In this document: one piece after another, positions 7,926-17,334 of the stretch
How positions within the stretch are numbered: the first letter of the stretch is position 1
Layout of the letters: every line of letters begins with the position of its first letter
Source: CAZJYC01 sp964550165
Lineage (GTDB): Bacteria; Acidobacteriota; Aminicenantia; Aminicenantales; Aminicenantaceae
DNA: 44,715 bases
NCBI GenBank assembly: GCA_964550165.1
Contig: CAZJYC010000017.1
Span: 1 to 44,715 of the forward strand
Direction: 5' to 3'
Translations under genes and position numbers: made by a program
The notes under the pieces: model-generated
Seen by the model: the letters and a program-made list of their open reading frames with translations, nothing else
Told to the model about the DNA's origin: nothing
Databases searched by the model: none

Positions 7926-10484
7926 TTAGTAACTATCCCTAAGGGAAATAATAGTTAGGGAATTCTTGAAGCGGGAAGGGTCGATATCCTCGTGGGTGAT
8001 GAATTCAACTTCGTATGTTCTGCCGGGAATCATATCGAAGAAGTTGTCGGAGAATCTGCCTTTGAAGCCAGGAGCGGAAAGGAAGACATCTTTGGCGAAC
8101 TTTGAGCTCTCAAAAGTAACCATTATCTTTTTTCCTTGGATCGATACTTTCTTCTCTATCTCAGGATCTGGCAGGGAGACTCTTTTTAGTTCTGAAAAAT
8201 GGAAGGTGTTGGAGCTGAGAGCCTTGCTCTCTTTTACAAGCTCACAGTAAAAATAGACTTCATTCCCGGGAATATTCTTCCTGAGCACTTCAAGACGCTC
8301 GCTGAAAATAACGCGGCTTGCGTTTGGCTCAAGTCTAACCGCGAAATTTCCCTGCCCGACCACTTCTCCGCCATAGGTATAAACCGCCCAGCGAAAATCT
8401 GCGTCGACTGGCTGCAAAAGGTCAGAGATGCCGTAAACGTTCAAAACTTCTCCTGAATCTATCGGCGCCACAAGGACCGGGCTGTAAAACCTTTTGGCGT
8501 AATATTGGAGAGCTTTCCAGTTGCCAAAATAATCCATGCCCGACCAGGATGCGACCTGCCAGCAGTCGTTAATCTGCCAGTAGAGAGAGCCCATGATTCG
8601 CGGCATCTGGCTGCGGAAATGCTCGGCCGCTATCTTCATCCCCTCAGCCTGAAGGACCTGGCTGAGCCAGAGCAGGGATTCAAAATCCTTGGCAAGGCGG
8701 TAGTGGTCGAGCATATAAATGATGATCAGTTTATTGCCTTCAGGATGCTTCTGGTGCTGCTCCATGACCGGAGAGGCGATGTTTAAGTCCTCAGGCAGAG
8801 TATAGGTCTTGACTGTCTCTATCAGCGGAAACGATTGAAACCCGAATTCGCTGAAGAAGCGATGGAATTTCTTCCGGTATTCTTTGAAAGGCTCTTTTCC
8901 GTGCCAGATCCCCCAGTAATGCATGTCTCCGGACTTATCCGAGCGGGGATCGCCGACTTTCTCGGAATGAGGCGAGCTTGGCCAGTAGGGACGCTTCGGG
9001 TCATAGGCCTGAACTGCTTGAGGAAGGATTTGATGGAATATTTTCTCGTAGTCCTGCCAGACATTTGGCGGCAGGCTTTGCTTCCATTCCCAATGGAACC
9101 AGCCTTCCTCGCACTCGTTGTTCCCGCACCAGAGGGCGATGCAGGGATGATGCCTCAATTCCTTGACCACATATTCAGCCTCTGCTCTGACATTATCAAA
9201 AAAGGCTTCATGGCCAGGATACATGCTGCAGGCAAACATAAAATCCTGCCAGACTGTCAGCCCCAGCTCATCGCAGAGGTCGTAAAATTCAGGGGCTTCG
9301 TAAACACCACCGCCCCAGACGCGGAGCATATTCATATTGGCTTCAACACAATCCTGGAGCAGCTTCTGGTATTTTTGGGGCGAGACGCGGTTGAGAAAGA
9401 CGTCGGACGGAATCCAGTTTCCGCCTTTGGCAAAAAACGGAATGCCGTTGACCACGAACTGAAAGCTCTTTCCCCACTGGTCTTCTTTCTGCTCGAGGAC
9501 AAGAGTGCGCAGGCCGATTCTCCTGCTGACTGAATCGAGCGCTTTCTCTTTTTGCTGAAGATAAATTTTTACTGTATAAAGATTCTGCTCGCCCATTCCT
9601 GCCGGCCACCAGAGGTCTGGGTTTGTGATCTTCAGGGAAATCTCTTGACTATTAAGACCTTTTTTCAACAAAGCTGACTGGCTTTCTTCAAATTGCTTCT
9701 TTTTTCCAGAAACCACGGCTTTTATTTTTGCTTCCTGATTTTTGTCGGATAAAACTTTTATTTTTAAACTCAAGTTGACTGCATTTTTATCCTGGAATTC
9801 CTGAATAATCTCCAGCTCTTCGATTCGCGCTTCATCCCAGGCCTCGATAGAAACCGGGCGCCAGATGCCGCTGGTTGTCAGCCTCGGTCCCCAGTCCCAG
9901 CCGAAATGATAATGCGCTTTCCTGGTGAACGGGCAGTTGCCCGGTATCTTATAGGGCAATTTTTCTGCATGGGCATTTTCGCGCTTCACCGGAGAATCAA
10001 AAAAGACTTTTATCTCGTTTTTGCCAGGCTTAAGAAACGGCTTTATATCGAACCTGTAGCCGCGGAACATGTTGTCTGTCTCAGCAATCTTTTTATCGTT
10101 CAGAAAAATTTTGGCGTAAGTATCCAGCCCCTTGCAGACGAGCTCAACATGGTTTTTCTTTAACAGGCCTTCAGGAGCATCCAATTCTTTTCTGTATTCC
10201 CAATCCTCTCTCTCCACCCACTGAACTTTGATTTCATTGTCCCTGTAATAAGGGTCAGGGATTAATCCGTTTTCCATGAGGTCGGTGTGGACACAGCCCG
10301 GAACTTTTGCCTTGTACCATTTCTCCTGGCCTGCCTGTCTGAACTGCCATTCTCCGGCCAACGATAACCGTGCTATGTTCGATGCCTCAGGACTCTCAAT
10401 AGCTTGGAGAAAATCTATCTCCAAAATGCCGGGCAAAAATACAAATGAAAAAATAATGAAAGTCGAAATCAATATTTTTTTCAT
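7926..10484 (-). CDS. Exported beta-mannosidase (GH2)
   Basis: 852 residues from ATG 10484, chosen because AGAGGG lies eight bases upstream and a signal peptide (KKILISTFIIFSFVFLPG) follows at once; an upstream in-frame start at 10508 would spoil the signal. The sugar-binding jelly-roll (about 40-210) includes KAHYHFGWDWGPRL, typical of beta-mannosidases, then an Ig-like domain and a TIM barrel. The acid/base is Glu457 in WCGNNECEEGW and the nucleophile Glu546 in FFSEFGFQSFP. It removes terminal beta-mannose from mannan oligosaccharides or N-glycan cores, probably in the periplasm. The next gene upstream on the same strand is another exported glycosidase, and the two may form one transcription unit. 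Confidence 0.92.
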   Translation of the reverse strand: MKKILISTFIIFSFVFLPGILEIDFLQAIESPEASNIARLSLAGEWQFRQAGQEKWYKAKVPGCVHTDLMENGLIPDPYYRDNEIKVQWVEREDWEYRKELDAPEGLLKKNHVELVCKGLDTYAKIFLNDKKIAETDNMFRGYRFDIKPFLKPGKNEIKVFFDSPVKRENAHAEKLPYKIPGNCPFTRKAHYHFGWDWGPRLTTSGIWRPVSIEAWDEARIEELEIIQEFQDKNAVNLSLKIKVLSDKNQEAKIKAVVSGKKKQFEESQSALLKKGLNSQEISLKITNPDLWWPAGMGEQNLYTVKIYLQQKEKALDSVSRRIGLRTLVLEQKEDQWGKSFQFVVNGIPFFAKGGNWIPSDVFLNRVSPQKYQKLLQDCVEANMNMLRVWGGGVYEAPEFYDLCDELGLTVWQDFMFACSMYPGHEAFFDNVRAEAEYVVKELRHHPCIALWCGNNECEEGWFHWEWKQSLPPNVWQDYEKIFHQILPQAVQAYDPKRPYWPSSPHSEKVGDPRSDKSGDMHYWGIWHGKEPFKEYRKKFHRFFSEFGFQSFPLIETVKTYTLPEDLNIASPVMEQHQKHPEGNKLIIIYMLDHYRLAKDFESLLWLSQVLQAEGMKIAAEHFRSQMPRIMGSLYWQINDCWQVASWSGMDYFGNWKALQYYAKRFYSPVLVAPIDSGEVLNVYGISDLLQPVDADFRWAVYTYGGEVVGQGNFAVRLEPNASRVIFSERLEVLRKNIPGNEVYFYCELVKESKALSSNTFHFSELKRVSLPDPEIEKKVSIQGKKIMVTFESSKFAKDVFLSAPGFKGRFSDNFFDMIPGRTYEVEFITHEDIDPSRFKNSLTIISLRDSY

Positions 10485-10593
10485 TGCTCTATCCCTCTTT
10501 CGGCTCAAGATGCAAACATGTTTTTTTATGTATTGAAAAATATATTTTCTACCACTTATCCCTTTTAAGAATCATGACGACAGATAAGGCAAC

Positions 10594-13362
10594 TCACTGA
10601 GAGACTCTGATCTTAGCCTCTCCGAGTTTGATAGTCCTGCGGGTCGTGCCTTCGGGCCAGGGCTTTGGAGGCATCGGCCGCTTCTTAGCGATTTTCTGAG
10701 CAAGGCCGAAGGAAACTTCGATTGCCTTGGGCTTCTGGGTGCAGACGAGCCAGACAGAGGCTTTCCCAGTCCATTCCTTGGCGTTCTGAGCTGGTGCAAT
10801 CTGAAATTGAGACACATGGCTGCCTGGAAGGACTTTCATGGTGTACCAGGCCCAGCGGCCTTTCTGATTCTCTGCCAATCCCTCGACTGGCTGGCCGTCA
10901 AGGTCAATCGTAACAGCCGGGTCTTCGGCATCGATTGATTCTCCGGAAGGCTCGAGCAAAACAGCCAGAAATGCCTCCACGGCGGGTTCGAGGAGGCTGA
11001 AGCTAATGTCCAGTTTTGAGCCCTCGGAAGAAGTTGAGACAGAAATATTGCTGAGCGGCTCGGCCATCTTCTCGGCCTGAATCTTGACTTCGCTCGGCTT
11101 CACCTTTTGGCCGCCAACAGAAGCCGCTCGGATTTTTTCAGGATTGAGCAGCCTGCCATCCTCTCCTCTCTCATAGATTTTCAACGCATAGCCGGCTCTT
11201 CCCTTTGGCACCGCATCAAAAATCACTCCAGCCAGCAAAGGCTCGGCCGCCTCATCCAAGGGATAAATCTCGTAGACAGCTGCCTCGTATCCCTGCAGGA
11301 GAATTTCCAGTTCCGAGCCCGCAGCCTTTAATTCTGGAGAAATCCACCGGGTGGGATAAACTCTCTCCACCACCAGCTTTGTGGCGCGAGGGTCAAGGCC
11401 GAGCCAAGGAGCAAGCTCCACGCCTAGAGTTTGCGGCTCGATAAAAGGATTGCGGGCTGCCACGATGCCGCGCTTTCCTTTGAAATGCACATATCCATAG
11501 GCCATCAGCTCTCCAGGATCGCCGCCGACCATCTCCGTGGCCGAAAGAATCGGAAAACGGTCTTTAGCCCAGCGGATGGATGCAGCCAGCGCATCCCATT
11601 CATCGTCAGTGAGCAAATCCGGCGAGATGTAAAGCTCCCACATCGCAATGCCCCGGGCCAAATAGAGAAGAGCATTGTCCGTGAACTTATCCAAAGGCTC
11701 TCTTTCGCCTCCGAGCATCTGCAGGTGTCCTTTGATCACACCATGGGTCATCAAGTTGGCGACGGGGAACCAGAATTCCTTTTTGCGCAGGTCTTCGAAA
11801 AGAACAAAATCGCGGTAAGTGATGGCTCTATCGCGGCGGCTGATCGAAGGGACGTTGGCATAGCCATAATCGCTGCCCTGCATCCAGATTGTGTTGGCGT
11901 ACTTCATCCACCACGGACTGAGCCAGGTGCCTGAGGTGACGTTGAGGAAAATGTCCTTGTTTGCGCCGCGAACAGACTGGCAAAGGTCGATCACAGCTTG
12001 CATGACAGCCCGGCGGGAGTAGATGTCCTGAAGATGACCGTGATCCGGCTCGCTGCAGCTAAACTGAATCCCATCCCACTTGAAATAGCCGACACTGTCT
12101 TTACGGACAAAATCAGTTACTCTTTTCTTCAGGAGCTGATGGTAGCGCTGCCCGGCCACGCACATCTGGTCGCCGATAACTTCATAGCCATTGTCCCGCA
12201 TCCATCCCACGCGCCAGTCGCGGTGGGAATAGCCGCCGATCGGCCCCAGCCAAATTCCTAGTCTGGTGCCCATGGTCTGCAGGGCCTTGCCTATTGGCAT
12301 CAAGCCGTTGGGGAATTGTTCCTTGTTCAAAATCCAGTCGCTGCGGTAGACGTCCCAGCCGTCGTCCAGGACAAAGGCGTCGAGGCTCAAACCTCGCTTT
12401 TCAAACATCCTCTTCCGGAACGATTCGATTGTCCGCAGGACATTCTCCTCGTTCAGAGCCCGGGCCTGGTCTTTGACCATCACCGGCGCGCGGAGGTCAT
12501 ACCAGGAGTTGTAAAGGATGTAAGGCTTGAGCGATGCGACGCGAATATGGTCAAAATACTTCCAGAACCAGAGCTTGACATGCGGGTCAGGGGAAAGGCC
12601 CTGGACAACCCATTCGCTTTCAACCCAGGAGCTTCCGATTTTCTCTCCGACCTCCTGGCCGCATCTCAGCTTAGCCCTTCCCTTTTCTTTAATGTCAACG
12701 GCATTCTCTGAAGTGGGATACTCCAGCCCAAAAAAGGCCCCTCCTTCTCCGATGCGGATGGCTGCCGGCTGGCCAAAACCTCCTTGTTTGACGCCGGAAA
12801 CATTTCCAAAGACAAATCCCTGGCGGGGCCAGGTCCAGCGGAGGAAGTGGTTTCTGCTGGATGGGTCGCGGACTGCGAGCTTGCGCCGGGCAAAGAATGT
12901 GCCCGGCTCAAGCTGGTAGGTGATCATCAGCTCAAAGCGCGTATTCAGGCCTTTGAACAGCAAATCCAATTCCTTGGCGCCGCCGGACAGGTCGCGGACT
13001 TTCTGCTCCAGAAATTGAAAATCCTTTTTGGCAAAAACAACCGGATTTTCGGCGTTATTCTCTTTTCCCGGCGCGCTCCATCCTGTCCACATGATGTCCA
13101 GCGCAAAATCTCCGTCTGTCTCGACAACAACGGGCGAAGCGCCGAGCTTTCCGAGCCATTCAGGCAGAGCTGAAACCGCATCATTATCCAGTTGGCCTGA
13201 GCCAATCGTGACTGAACAACGGACCATTCCGTTGCTCAGCCAGAAAATCTGTTTCCCGTCGAGCGTCTTTTCGCCGAAAGTGACATCCTCGGCGAAAATC
13301 GAAGGCACTTGAAAAAGAAGTACTAAGGCCAAAAAAAAGATGAGAATCCAGCATGTTTTCAT
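10594..13362 (-). CDS. Exported GH36-like (clan GH-D) glycosidase
   Basis: 922 residues from ATG 13362, preceded by AGGAGGG at ideal spacing; the frame runs further upstream but into a repeat. A signal peptide occupies residues 1-24. A beta-sandwich domain (about 30-270) is followed by a TIM barrel with NSWYDL (285-290), FVLDDGWD (330-337), YFKWDGI (nucleophile Asp430) and MQGSDYG (acid/base Asp498), the layout of GH36/GH27 alpha-galactosidases. The C-terminal third (about 690-922) has two beta-rich regions of unknown role. Alpha-galactosidase or alpha-N-acetylgalactosaminidase activity is likely, the exact linkage unknown. With the beta-mannosidase downstream, galactomannan or glycoprotein glycans are plausible substrates. 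Confidence 0.8.
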   Translation of the reverse strand: MKTCWILIFFLALVLLFQVPSIFAEDVTFGEKTLDGKQIFWLSNGMVRCSVTIGSGQLDNDAVSALPEWLGKLGASPVVVETDGDFALDIMWTGWSAPGKENNAENPVVFAKKDFQFLEQKVRDLSGGAKELDLLFKGLNTRFELMITYQLEPGTFFARRKLAVRDPSSRNHFLRWTWPRQGFVFGNVSGVKQGGFGQPAAIRIGEGGAFFGLEYPTSENAVDIKEKGRAKLRCGQEVGEKIGSSWVESEWVVQGLSPDPHVKLWFWKYFDHIRVASLKPYILYNSWYDLRAPVMVKDQARALNEENVLRTIESFRKRMFEKRGLSLDAFVLDDGWDVYRSDWILNKEQFPNGLMPIGKALQTMGTRLGIWLGPIGGYSHRDWRVGWMRDNGYEVIGDQMCVAGQRYHQLLKKRVTDFVRKDSVGYFKWDGIQFSCSEPDHGHLQDIYSRRAVMQAVIDLCQSVRGANKDIFLNVTSGTWLSPWWMKYANTIWMQGSDYGYANVPSISRRDRAITYRDFVLFEDLRKKEFWFPVANLMTHGVIKGHLQMLGGEREPLDKFTDNALLYLARGIAMWELYISPDLLTDDEWDALAASIRWAKDRFPILSATEMVGGDPGELMAYGYVHFKGKRGIVAARNPFIEPQTLGVELAPWLGLDPRATKLVVERVYPTRWISPELKAAGSELEILLQGYEAAVYEIYPLDEAAEPLLAGVIFDAVPKGRAGYALKIYERGEDGRLLNPEKIRAASVGGQKVKPSEVKIQAEKMAEPLSNISVSTSSEGSKLDISFSLLEPAVEAFLAVLLEPSGESIDAEDPAVTIDLDGQPVEGLAENQKGRWAWYTMKVLPGSHVSQFQIAPAQNAKEWTGKASVWLVCTQKPKAIEVSFGLAQKIAKKRPMPPKPWPEGTTRRTIKLGEAKIRVSQ

Positions 13363-13454
13363 CGCAGCCCTCCTGAGTTTTTTGATTTTTATCGAACGAG
13401 CGGCTTTTATCATCCTTTGCCTTGCTAACTTGTACCACTGGCCAAAAATGAAGT

Positions 13455-13493
13455 CAACAAAAAGCCTCTCAGAGATGGCCAAAGCGACAATGA
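13455..13493 (+). repeat. Partial copy of the MITE-like element end
   Basis: Matches the reverse complement of 17130-17170 almost base for base over about 35 positions (core AAAAGCCTCTCAGAGATGGC). It lies upstream of the GH36-like gene and lacks the outer TTCCATTTTGTG end seen at 16955. Confidence 0.7.
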
Positions 13494-13651
13494 AATTTAA
13501 ATCTAAAATTGCTTGCGATATCAAGCTTTATGGAATAAGCTTTGGGGTCTTGCTGAGATAAGAGAAACGCTATGCCTTTACTCATCAAGAAAAGGGGCCT
13601 TTCCCCATTTATCTCAATTGACATTTATCCGATTCATCGCTAAATAAAGAG

Positions 13652-13751
13652 NNNNNNNNNNNNNNNNNNNNNNNNNNNNNNNNNNNNNNNNNNNNNNNNN
13701 NNNNNNNNNNNNNNNNNNNNNNNNNNNNNNNNNNNNNNNNNNNNNNNNNNN
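13652..13751. other. Assembly gap (100 N)
   Basis: One hundred N flanked by identical 55-bp sequences; a round-number gap of unknown real size. Confidence 0.98.
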
Positions 13752-13809
13752 GCCTTTCCCCATTTATCTCAATTGACATTTATCCGATTCATCGCTAAAT
13801 AAAGAGGAT

Positions 13810-13834
13810 AAAAAAGGGGACAGGCCCCTTTTTT
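13810..13834. terminator. Perfect hairpin AAAAAAGGGG-acagg-CCCCTTTTTT
   Basis: Stem of ten pairs (13810-13819 with 13825-13834) and a five-base loop, with a T tract on both strands. It could end transcripts entering from either side. The GGGGACAGGCCCC core also resembles REP-type palindromes that are scattered in many genomes. It sits between repeat copies two and three. Confidence 0.6.
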
Positions 13835-13843
13835 CGTCTCCAA

Positions 13844-13872
13844 TTGACATTTATCCGATTCATCGCTAAATA
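13844..13872 (+). promoter_or_regulatory. Promoter-like site directly before the ceramidase-domain gene
   Basis: TTGACA at 13844-13849, 17 bases, TAAATA at 13867-13872. The start codon is at 13881, so a transcript from here would be leaderless or nearly so. The same site is repeated twice upstream within the tandem repeat. The spacer contains the small dyad CGAT-tc-ATCG. Confidence 0.5.
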
Positions 13873-13880
13873 AAGAGAAA

Positions 13881-15158
13881 ATGGGCCGGTTGAGAATAGG
13901 GGCAGCGAAGAAAGAAATCACCCCGCCCGTGGGCACAGACCTCTTCGGCTACATCAGAAGATTTGGAAGGTCAAAGGGCATTGATGACCCGCTTTGGGCC
14001 CATTTCCTGTTTCTCGAGGAAAGCGCAAGTCAAGCTCTTCTCATCTCCCTGGATATCCTGGGCTTGGACAGCGATTTTTCTTCCAAAGCCAAAGCAGCAA
14101 TATCCAACGAATTGAAAATCGATAAAAAGACCATTCTGCTCGCTGCCATCCACACCCACTCCGCCCCAGGAATTCAACTCTTCAGAAACGTCGGCCAAAG
14201 GAATAAAGACTGGGAAGAGAAACTGCTTCCTGTCCTGGTCAAAGGAGCTTCCGAGTCCCTCCAAAAAGCAAAAAAGGTCTCGATGGCTGCGGGTTCAGGT
14301 TTCTGCCTCATCGGGAAAAACAGACGGAAAGAGGGAGGGCCGGTCGACCCCTATTTCCCGCTGATTTTATTTCGCGATGGGAAAAATACGCCGATAGCCT
14401 TAATCGCCAATCTCGGCTGCCATCCCGTCGTCCTCACTGAAAAAAACCTGCTCATCTCCTCAGACTATGTCGGCTTTTTCCGCAAGCATCTCAACAAACT
14501 CTTAGCTACGGATATGGTCATTCTCTTTTTTACGGGAGCAAGCGGCGATGTCGACCCTGTGGAAAGGGGAAGTTTTTCGCTGGCCAGCAAGCTCGGAAAG
14601 ATCCTGGCCGCCGAGGCCTTTAGCACAATAAAAAAGATGAGATTTCAATCTCAACTCAAAATCAAAGTACGAGAGAGCCCTTTAAAAATTCCCTATGGCT
14701 GGATTCCGGGCAAGAAAGAGGCCAAAACAATCTATGAAGAAAATCTATCCCGCTACGAGGAAGCTTTGAAAAAAGGCGAAAGGAAAGCAATAAAAACTCG
14801 AAAAGCCTTTCTTCTCTGGGCAGAGGAAATTAAGGAAAGAGCACTGAACAGCAATTTTCCCTCGGCTCTGGAAGTCAAGCTTCAGTGCCTCAAATTAGGG
14901 AATGCAGCGCTTCTCGCCCATCCTTTTGAGCTCTTCTCATCCGTTTCTCTTTACTTAAGGCTGAAGAGCAAAATCGAAAATTTATTCATCGTCGGTTACG
15001 CAAACGGCTATGCGGGCTATTTGCCTGACGAGAGCGCCTTCTCCGAAGGTGGCTATGAAGTTGAAGACGCATTCAAGTATTGCGGGCTTTTGCCGCTCTC
15101 CTCTCAGGCAGAAAGGATTTTCAAAGAGAAAGCTTTGCGTCTGTTAAACAATTTTTGA
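13881..15158 (+). CDS. Neutral/alkaline ceramidase-domain hydrolase
   Basis: 425 residues from ATG 13881; only a weak AAAGAG precedes it. The start RIGAAKKEITPPVG and the motifs HTHSAPG (His91, His93) and GCHPVVL (His181) are those of the zinc-binding N-terminal domain of neutral ceramidases. At 425 residues it is much shorter than classical secreted ceramidases (about 650) and has no signal peptide, so it probably acts in the cytoplasm on another amide or ester. Many bacterial homologues with this domain sit in carbohydrate loci. A sodium:solute symporter starts 14 bp downstream, so the likely scheme is uptake of a small substrate followed by hydrolysis. Confidence 0.75.
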   Translation: MGRLRIGAAKKEITPPVGTDLFGYIRRFGRSKGIDDPLWAHFLFLEESASQALLISLDILGLDSDFSSKAKAAISNELKIDKKTILLAAIHTHSAPGIQLFRNVGQRNKDWEEKLLPVLVKGASESLQKAKKVSMAAGSGFCLIGKNRRKEGGPVDPYFPLILFRDGKNTPIALIANLGCHPVVLTEKNLLISSDYVGFFRKHLNKLLATDMVILFFTGASGDVDPVERGSFSLASKLGKILAAEAFSTIKKMRFQSQLKIKVRESPLKIPYGWIPGKKEAKTIYEENLSRYEEALKKGERKAIKTRKAFLLWAEEIKERALNSNFPSALEVKLQCLKLGNAALLAHPFELFSSVSLYLRLKSKIENLFIVGYANGYAGYLPDESAFSEGGYEVEDAFKYCGLLPLSSQAERIFKEKALRLLNNF

Positions 15159-15172
15159 TTTGAATAAAAACC

Positions 15173-16939
15173 ATGACTTCGCTTGACTGGGCCATCATCG
15201 TCGCCTATTGCTTCTTTATGCTCCTTCTGGGCCTCTATTTCACCCGGCAGGCCGGCAAAAACATGGAAAGCTACTTCATCGCCGGAAGAAAGCTTCCCTG
15301 GTGGCTTCTCGGATTCTCTGCGGCTGCCACCTACACCGATGCCGGAGCAGCGCCGGCCTTCACCATGCTCGTCTTCCAGAACGGCCTGATTGGCAACTGG
15401 TGGTGGTGGCTGACTTTTGCCATCTGGATGCCTCTGGTGGCGGTCATCTGGTCCAAGTTCTGGCGCCGCCTCCGCATCGTGACCACAGCGGAGTTTATGG
15501 AGATGCGCTACGGAGGCAAGGAAGCCCATATCTTCAGAGGTATCTATGCTCTCTTCATGAGCCTGGGATGGGCAGTCCTTCTCAACGGCTATGTCATGGG
15601 CTGGTTTATCCGGGCCATGTCCCCGATTCTCAACTGGTCCGACCTTGAAGTTATCCTCTTCGCCACGGGTCTGGTCCTCATCTACTGCACGCTTTCCGGG
15701 CTTTTCGGTGTCGTCTACAGCGATGTTGTCCAATTCTGCGTTTTCTTCGCAGCCAATTTAATCCTGGTTCCTGTTGTTCTGAACAAGGTGGGAGGCCTGA
15801 CCGCAGTCTACGAGCAGGTTGTCACTCAAAGAGGAGCGGATTTCCTCCATCCTCTTCCGCCTTTCGGTGAGATCGCGGGGATGACTCTTTTCTTCCTGAT
15901 CATCCAGGGCCTTTTCTTCGCCTCTTCGCCTGCTGGAGGTGAAGGCTACACCGCCCAGAGATTTATGGCTGCCAAAAACGAATTTCACGCCCAGACAGGC
16001 CAGCTTCTCAACGCCTTCATAACTCTGATCGTAAGGGTCGTTCCTTTCCTTTTTTTGGGCCTCATCGGAGCAGCCATCCTGCCCGCAGCCTCGATTGACC
16101 CGGACCGGGTCTGGGGAATTCTTGTCTCCCGCTTTTCGATTCCAGGCTTGACCGGCCTTCTGGTGGCCGGCGAGCTGGCAGCCTTCATGTCGACCATCGA
16201 CACCCACGTCAACTGGGGAAGCTCCTTTCTGGTCAACGACCTTTACCGCCAGTTTCTCAAAAAGCAGGCCTCTGAAAAGCACTATGTCCTCATCAGCCGC
16301 ATTTTGACAGCACTCATCCTCATTCTGAGCGTGCTGGTCGGCTATTTCCTGGTCAATCAGATGATGGCCTGGTTTCTGTTCATAAATTCGGTGATGGTCG
16401 CCTTCATCCTTCCTTTGAGCTGGCTGAGGTTTTTCTGGTGGAGGCACAACATCTTCGGAGAGGCGGCGGCAATCATCATCGGGCTTCCCCTTTCCTACAT
16501 CATCTGGTTTCCCTTGGGGTTTTCTCAGACGGATAAACACCCTTTCTGGCACGGATTCTTCCTTCTCTTCGGCCTGGGCTGGATTGTCATCATTCTTTCA
16601 GATTTGCTGACAAGGCCGGAAAGGAAAGAAAAGCTTAAAGCCTTCTACAGAAAATGCCGTCCGCCTGGCTTCTGGGCTCCCGTCGCCCGTGAAATCGAAG
16701 ACGGTGAAAGACAGGCGATAAAAAAAGAAAATCTGAGGGATATTCTCGACTGTTTCCTCGGAGCGATTTTCTGCCTGAGCTCGGTCGCCACTCTCTCAAC
16801 CTTCTTCAGCAAGGATATGACTTTATTCATCGTCCTTCTTCTCCTCTGCCTGTCGAGCGGAGGGATTTTTCTTTTCCGCTGGAAAAAAAGAGGAGTTTTT
16901 TCCTCGTTGAAGATTTCAGAAACAAAAGAGGCTGAATAA
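15173..16939 (+). CDS. Sodium:solute symporter (SSS family)
   Basis: 588 residues with about 13-14 hydrophobic segments spread through the length. The N-terminus (LDWAIIVAYCFFMLLLGLYF, then SYFIAGRKLPWW) is the standard SSS opening. The segment GELAAFMSTIDTHVNWGSSF corresponds to the conserved sodium-site helix. It should import a sugar, acid or amino acid with Na+ across the inner membrane. It lies 14 bp after the ceramidase-domain gene on the same strand, so a two-gene operon is likely. Substrate not deducible. No good ribosome binding site is seen, which suggests translational coupling. Confidence 0.9.
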   Translation: MTSLDWAIIVAYCFFMLLLGLYFTRQAGKNMESYFIAGRKLPWWLLGFSAAATYTDAGAAPAFTMLVFQNGLIGNWWWWLTFAIWMPLVAVIWSKFWRRLRIVTTAEFMEMRYGGKEAHIFRGIYALFMSLGWAVLLNGYVMGWFIRAMSPILNWSDLEVILFATGLVLIYCTLSGLFGVVYSDVVQFCVFFAANLILVPVVLNKVGGLTAVYEQVVTQRGADFLHPLPPFGEIAGMTLFFLIIQGLFFASSPAGGEGYTAQRFMAAKNEFHAQTGQLLNAFITLIVRVVPFLFLGLIGAAILPAASIDPDRVWGILVSRFSIPGLTGLLVAGELAAFMSTIDTHVNWGSSFLVNDLYRQFLKKQASEKHYVLISRILTALILILSVLVGYFLVNQMMAWFLFINSVMVAFILPLSWLRFFWWRHNIFGEAAAIIIGLPLSYIIWFPLGFSQTDKHPFWHGFFLLFGLGWIVIILSDLLTRPERKEKLKAFYRKCRPPGFWAPVAREIEDGERQAIKKENLRDILDCFLGAIFCLSSVATLSTFFSKDMTLFIVLLLLCLSSGGIFLFRWKKRGVFSSLKISETKEAE

Positions 16940-16954
16940 AAAAAATTGGCTCTC

Positions 16955-17202
16955 TTCCATTTTGTGTGGCTTATCTGATAGCCTCTCAAATATGGTCTCG
17001 CTTCCCTTCAGGTTTTTAACGCCGTTCCCTCGCAGCCCTTCTCGGCGGCTGCGGAACTCGCTTCGCTCAGACATCCTCGCCGCCCGACTCCGTCGGGTTC
17101 CCTCGAAGGGCAGCTCGGGAAGGCTAAACCTTCAATGGTCGCTTCGGCCATCTCTGAGAGGCTTTTTGTTACCCATATCTCCTTTACCCGCACAAAATGG
17201 AA
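16955..17202. repeat. MITE-like element with 12-bp perfect terminal inverted repeats
   Basis: The left end TTCCATTTTGTG (16955-16966) is mirrored exactly by CACAAAATGGAA (17191-17202). Inward, both arms carry GCCTCTC followed by an ATGG segment, so the inverted similarity continues imperfectly for some 70-80 bases. The centre is G+C-rich (CTCGCAGCCC, AACTCGCTTCGCTCAG). No protein-coding frame of note. Related sequence occurs at 13455 and at 44641 to the right edge. Confidence 0.7.
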
Positions 17203-17291
17203 TAGAATAAAAAATTCTTGTTCTCGGACTGATCCATAATATGATTTCTCGCCAGGGGAAAAAGGTTTTTTACGACACACAATAAACTCAA

Positions 17292-17320
17292 TTGACAAAA
17301 AAGTCTCATTAACCTAAAAT
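17292..17320 (+). promoter_or_regulatory. Sigma70-type promoter before the HTH-TPR regulator
   Basis: TTGACA at 17292-17297, exactly 17 bases, TAAAAT at 17315-17320. The predicted start of transcription near 17327 is only a few bases before the candidate start codons at 17335, 17338 and 17350, so the leader would be very short. The same lay-out is seen at 13844. Confidence 0.6.
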
Positions 17321-17334
17321 TGGAGGCAAATAAT

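Larger units (their letters stand above)
13597..13877 (+). repeat. Tandem repeat with promoter-like core, spanning an assembly gap
   Basis: A 37-bp unit beginning CAATTGACATTTATCC and ending CTAAATAAAGAG occurs at 13615-13651, 13770-13806 and 13841-13877. The first two copies also share the 18 bases before them, so the 55 bp on either side of the gap are identical. Each copy contains TTGACA, 17 bases, TAAATA. The gap of 100 N at 13652-13751 is probably caused by this repetition and its true length is unknown; more copies may be missing. Confidence 0.85.

Noticed and set aside
13615..13877. CRISPR-like array (37-bp repeats, 34-bp interval)
   Set aside because: The interval is a terminator-like hairpin, the first two copies share flanking sequence as well, there are no distinct spacers and no cas genes.
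15758..16552. Minus-strand frame of 264 codons inside the symporter
   Set aside because: Shadow frame; low-complexity charged product, no start signals, while the plus strand encodes a clear SSS symporter.
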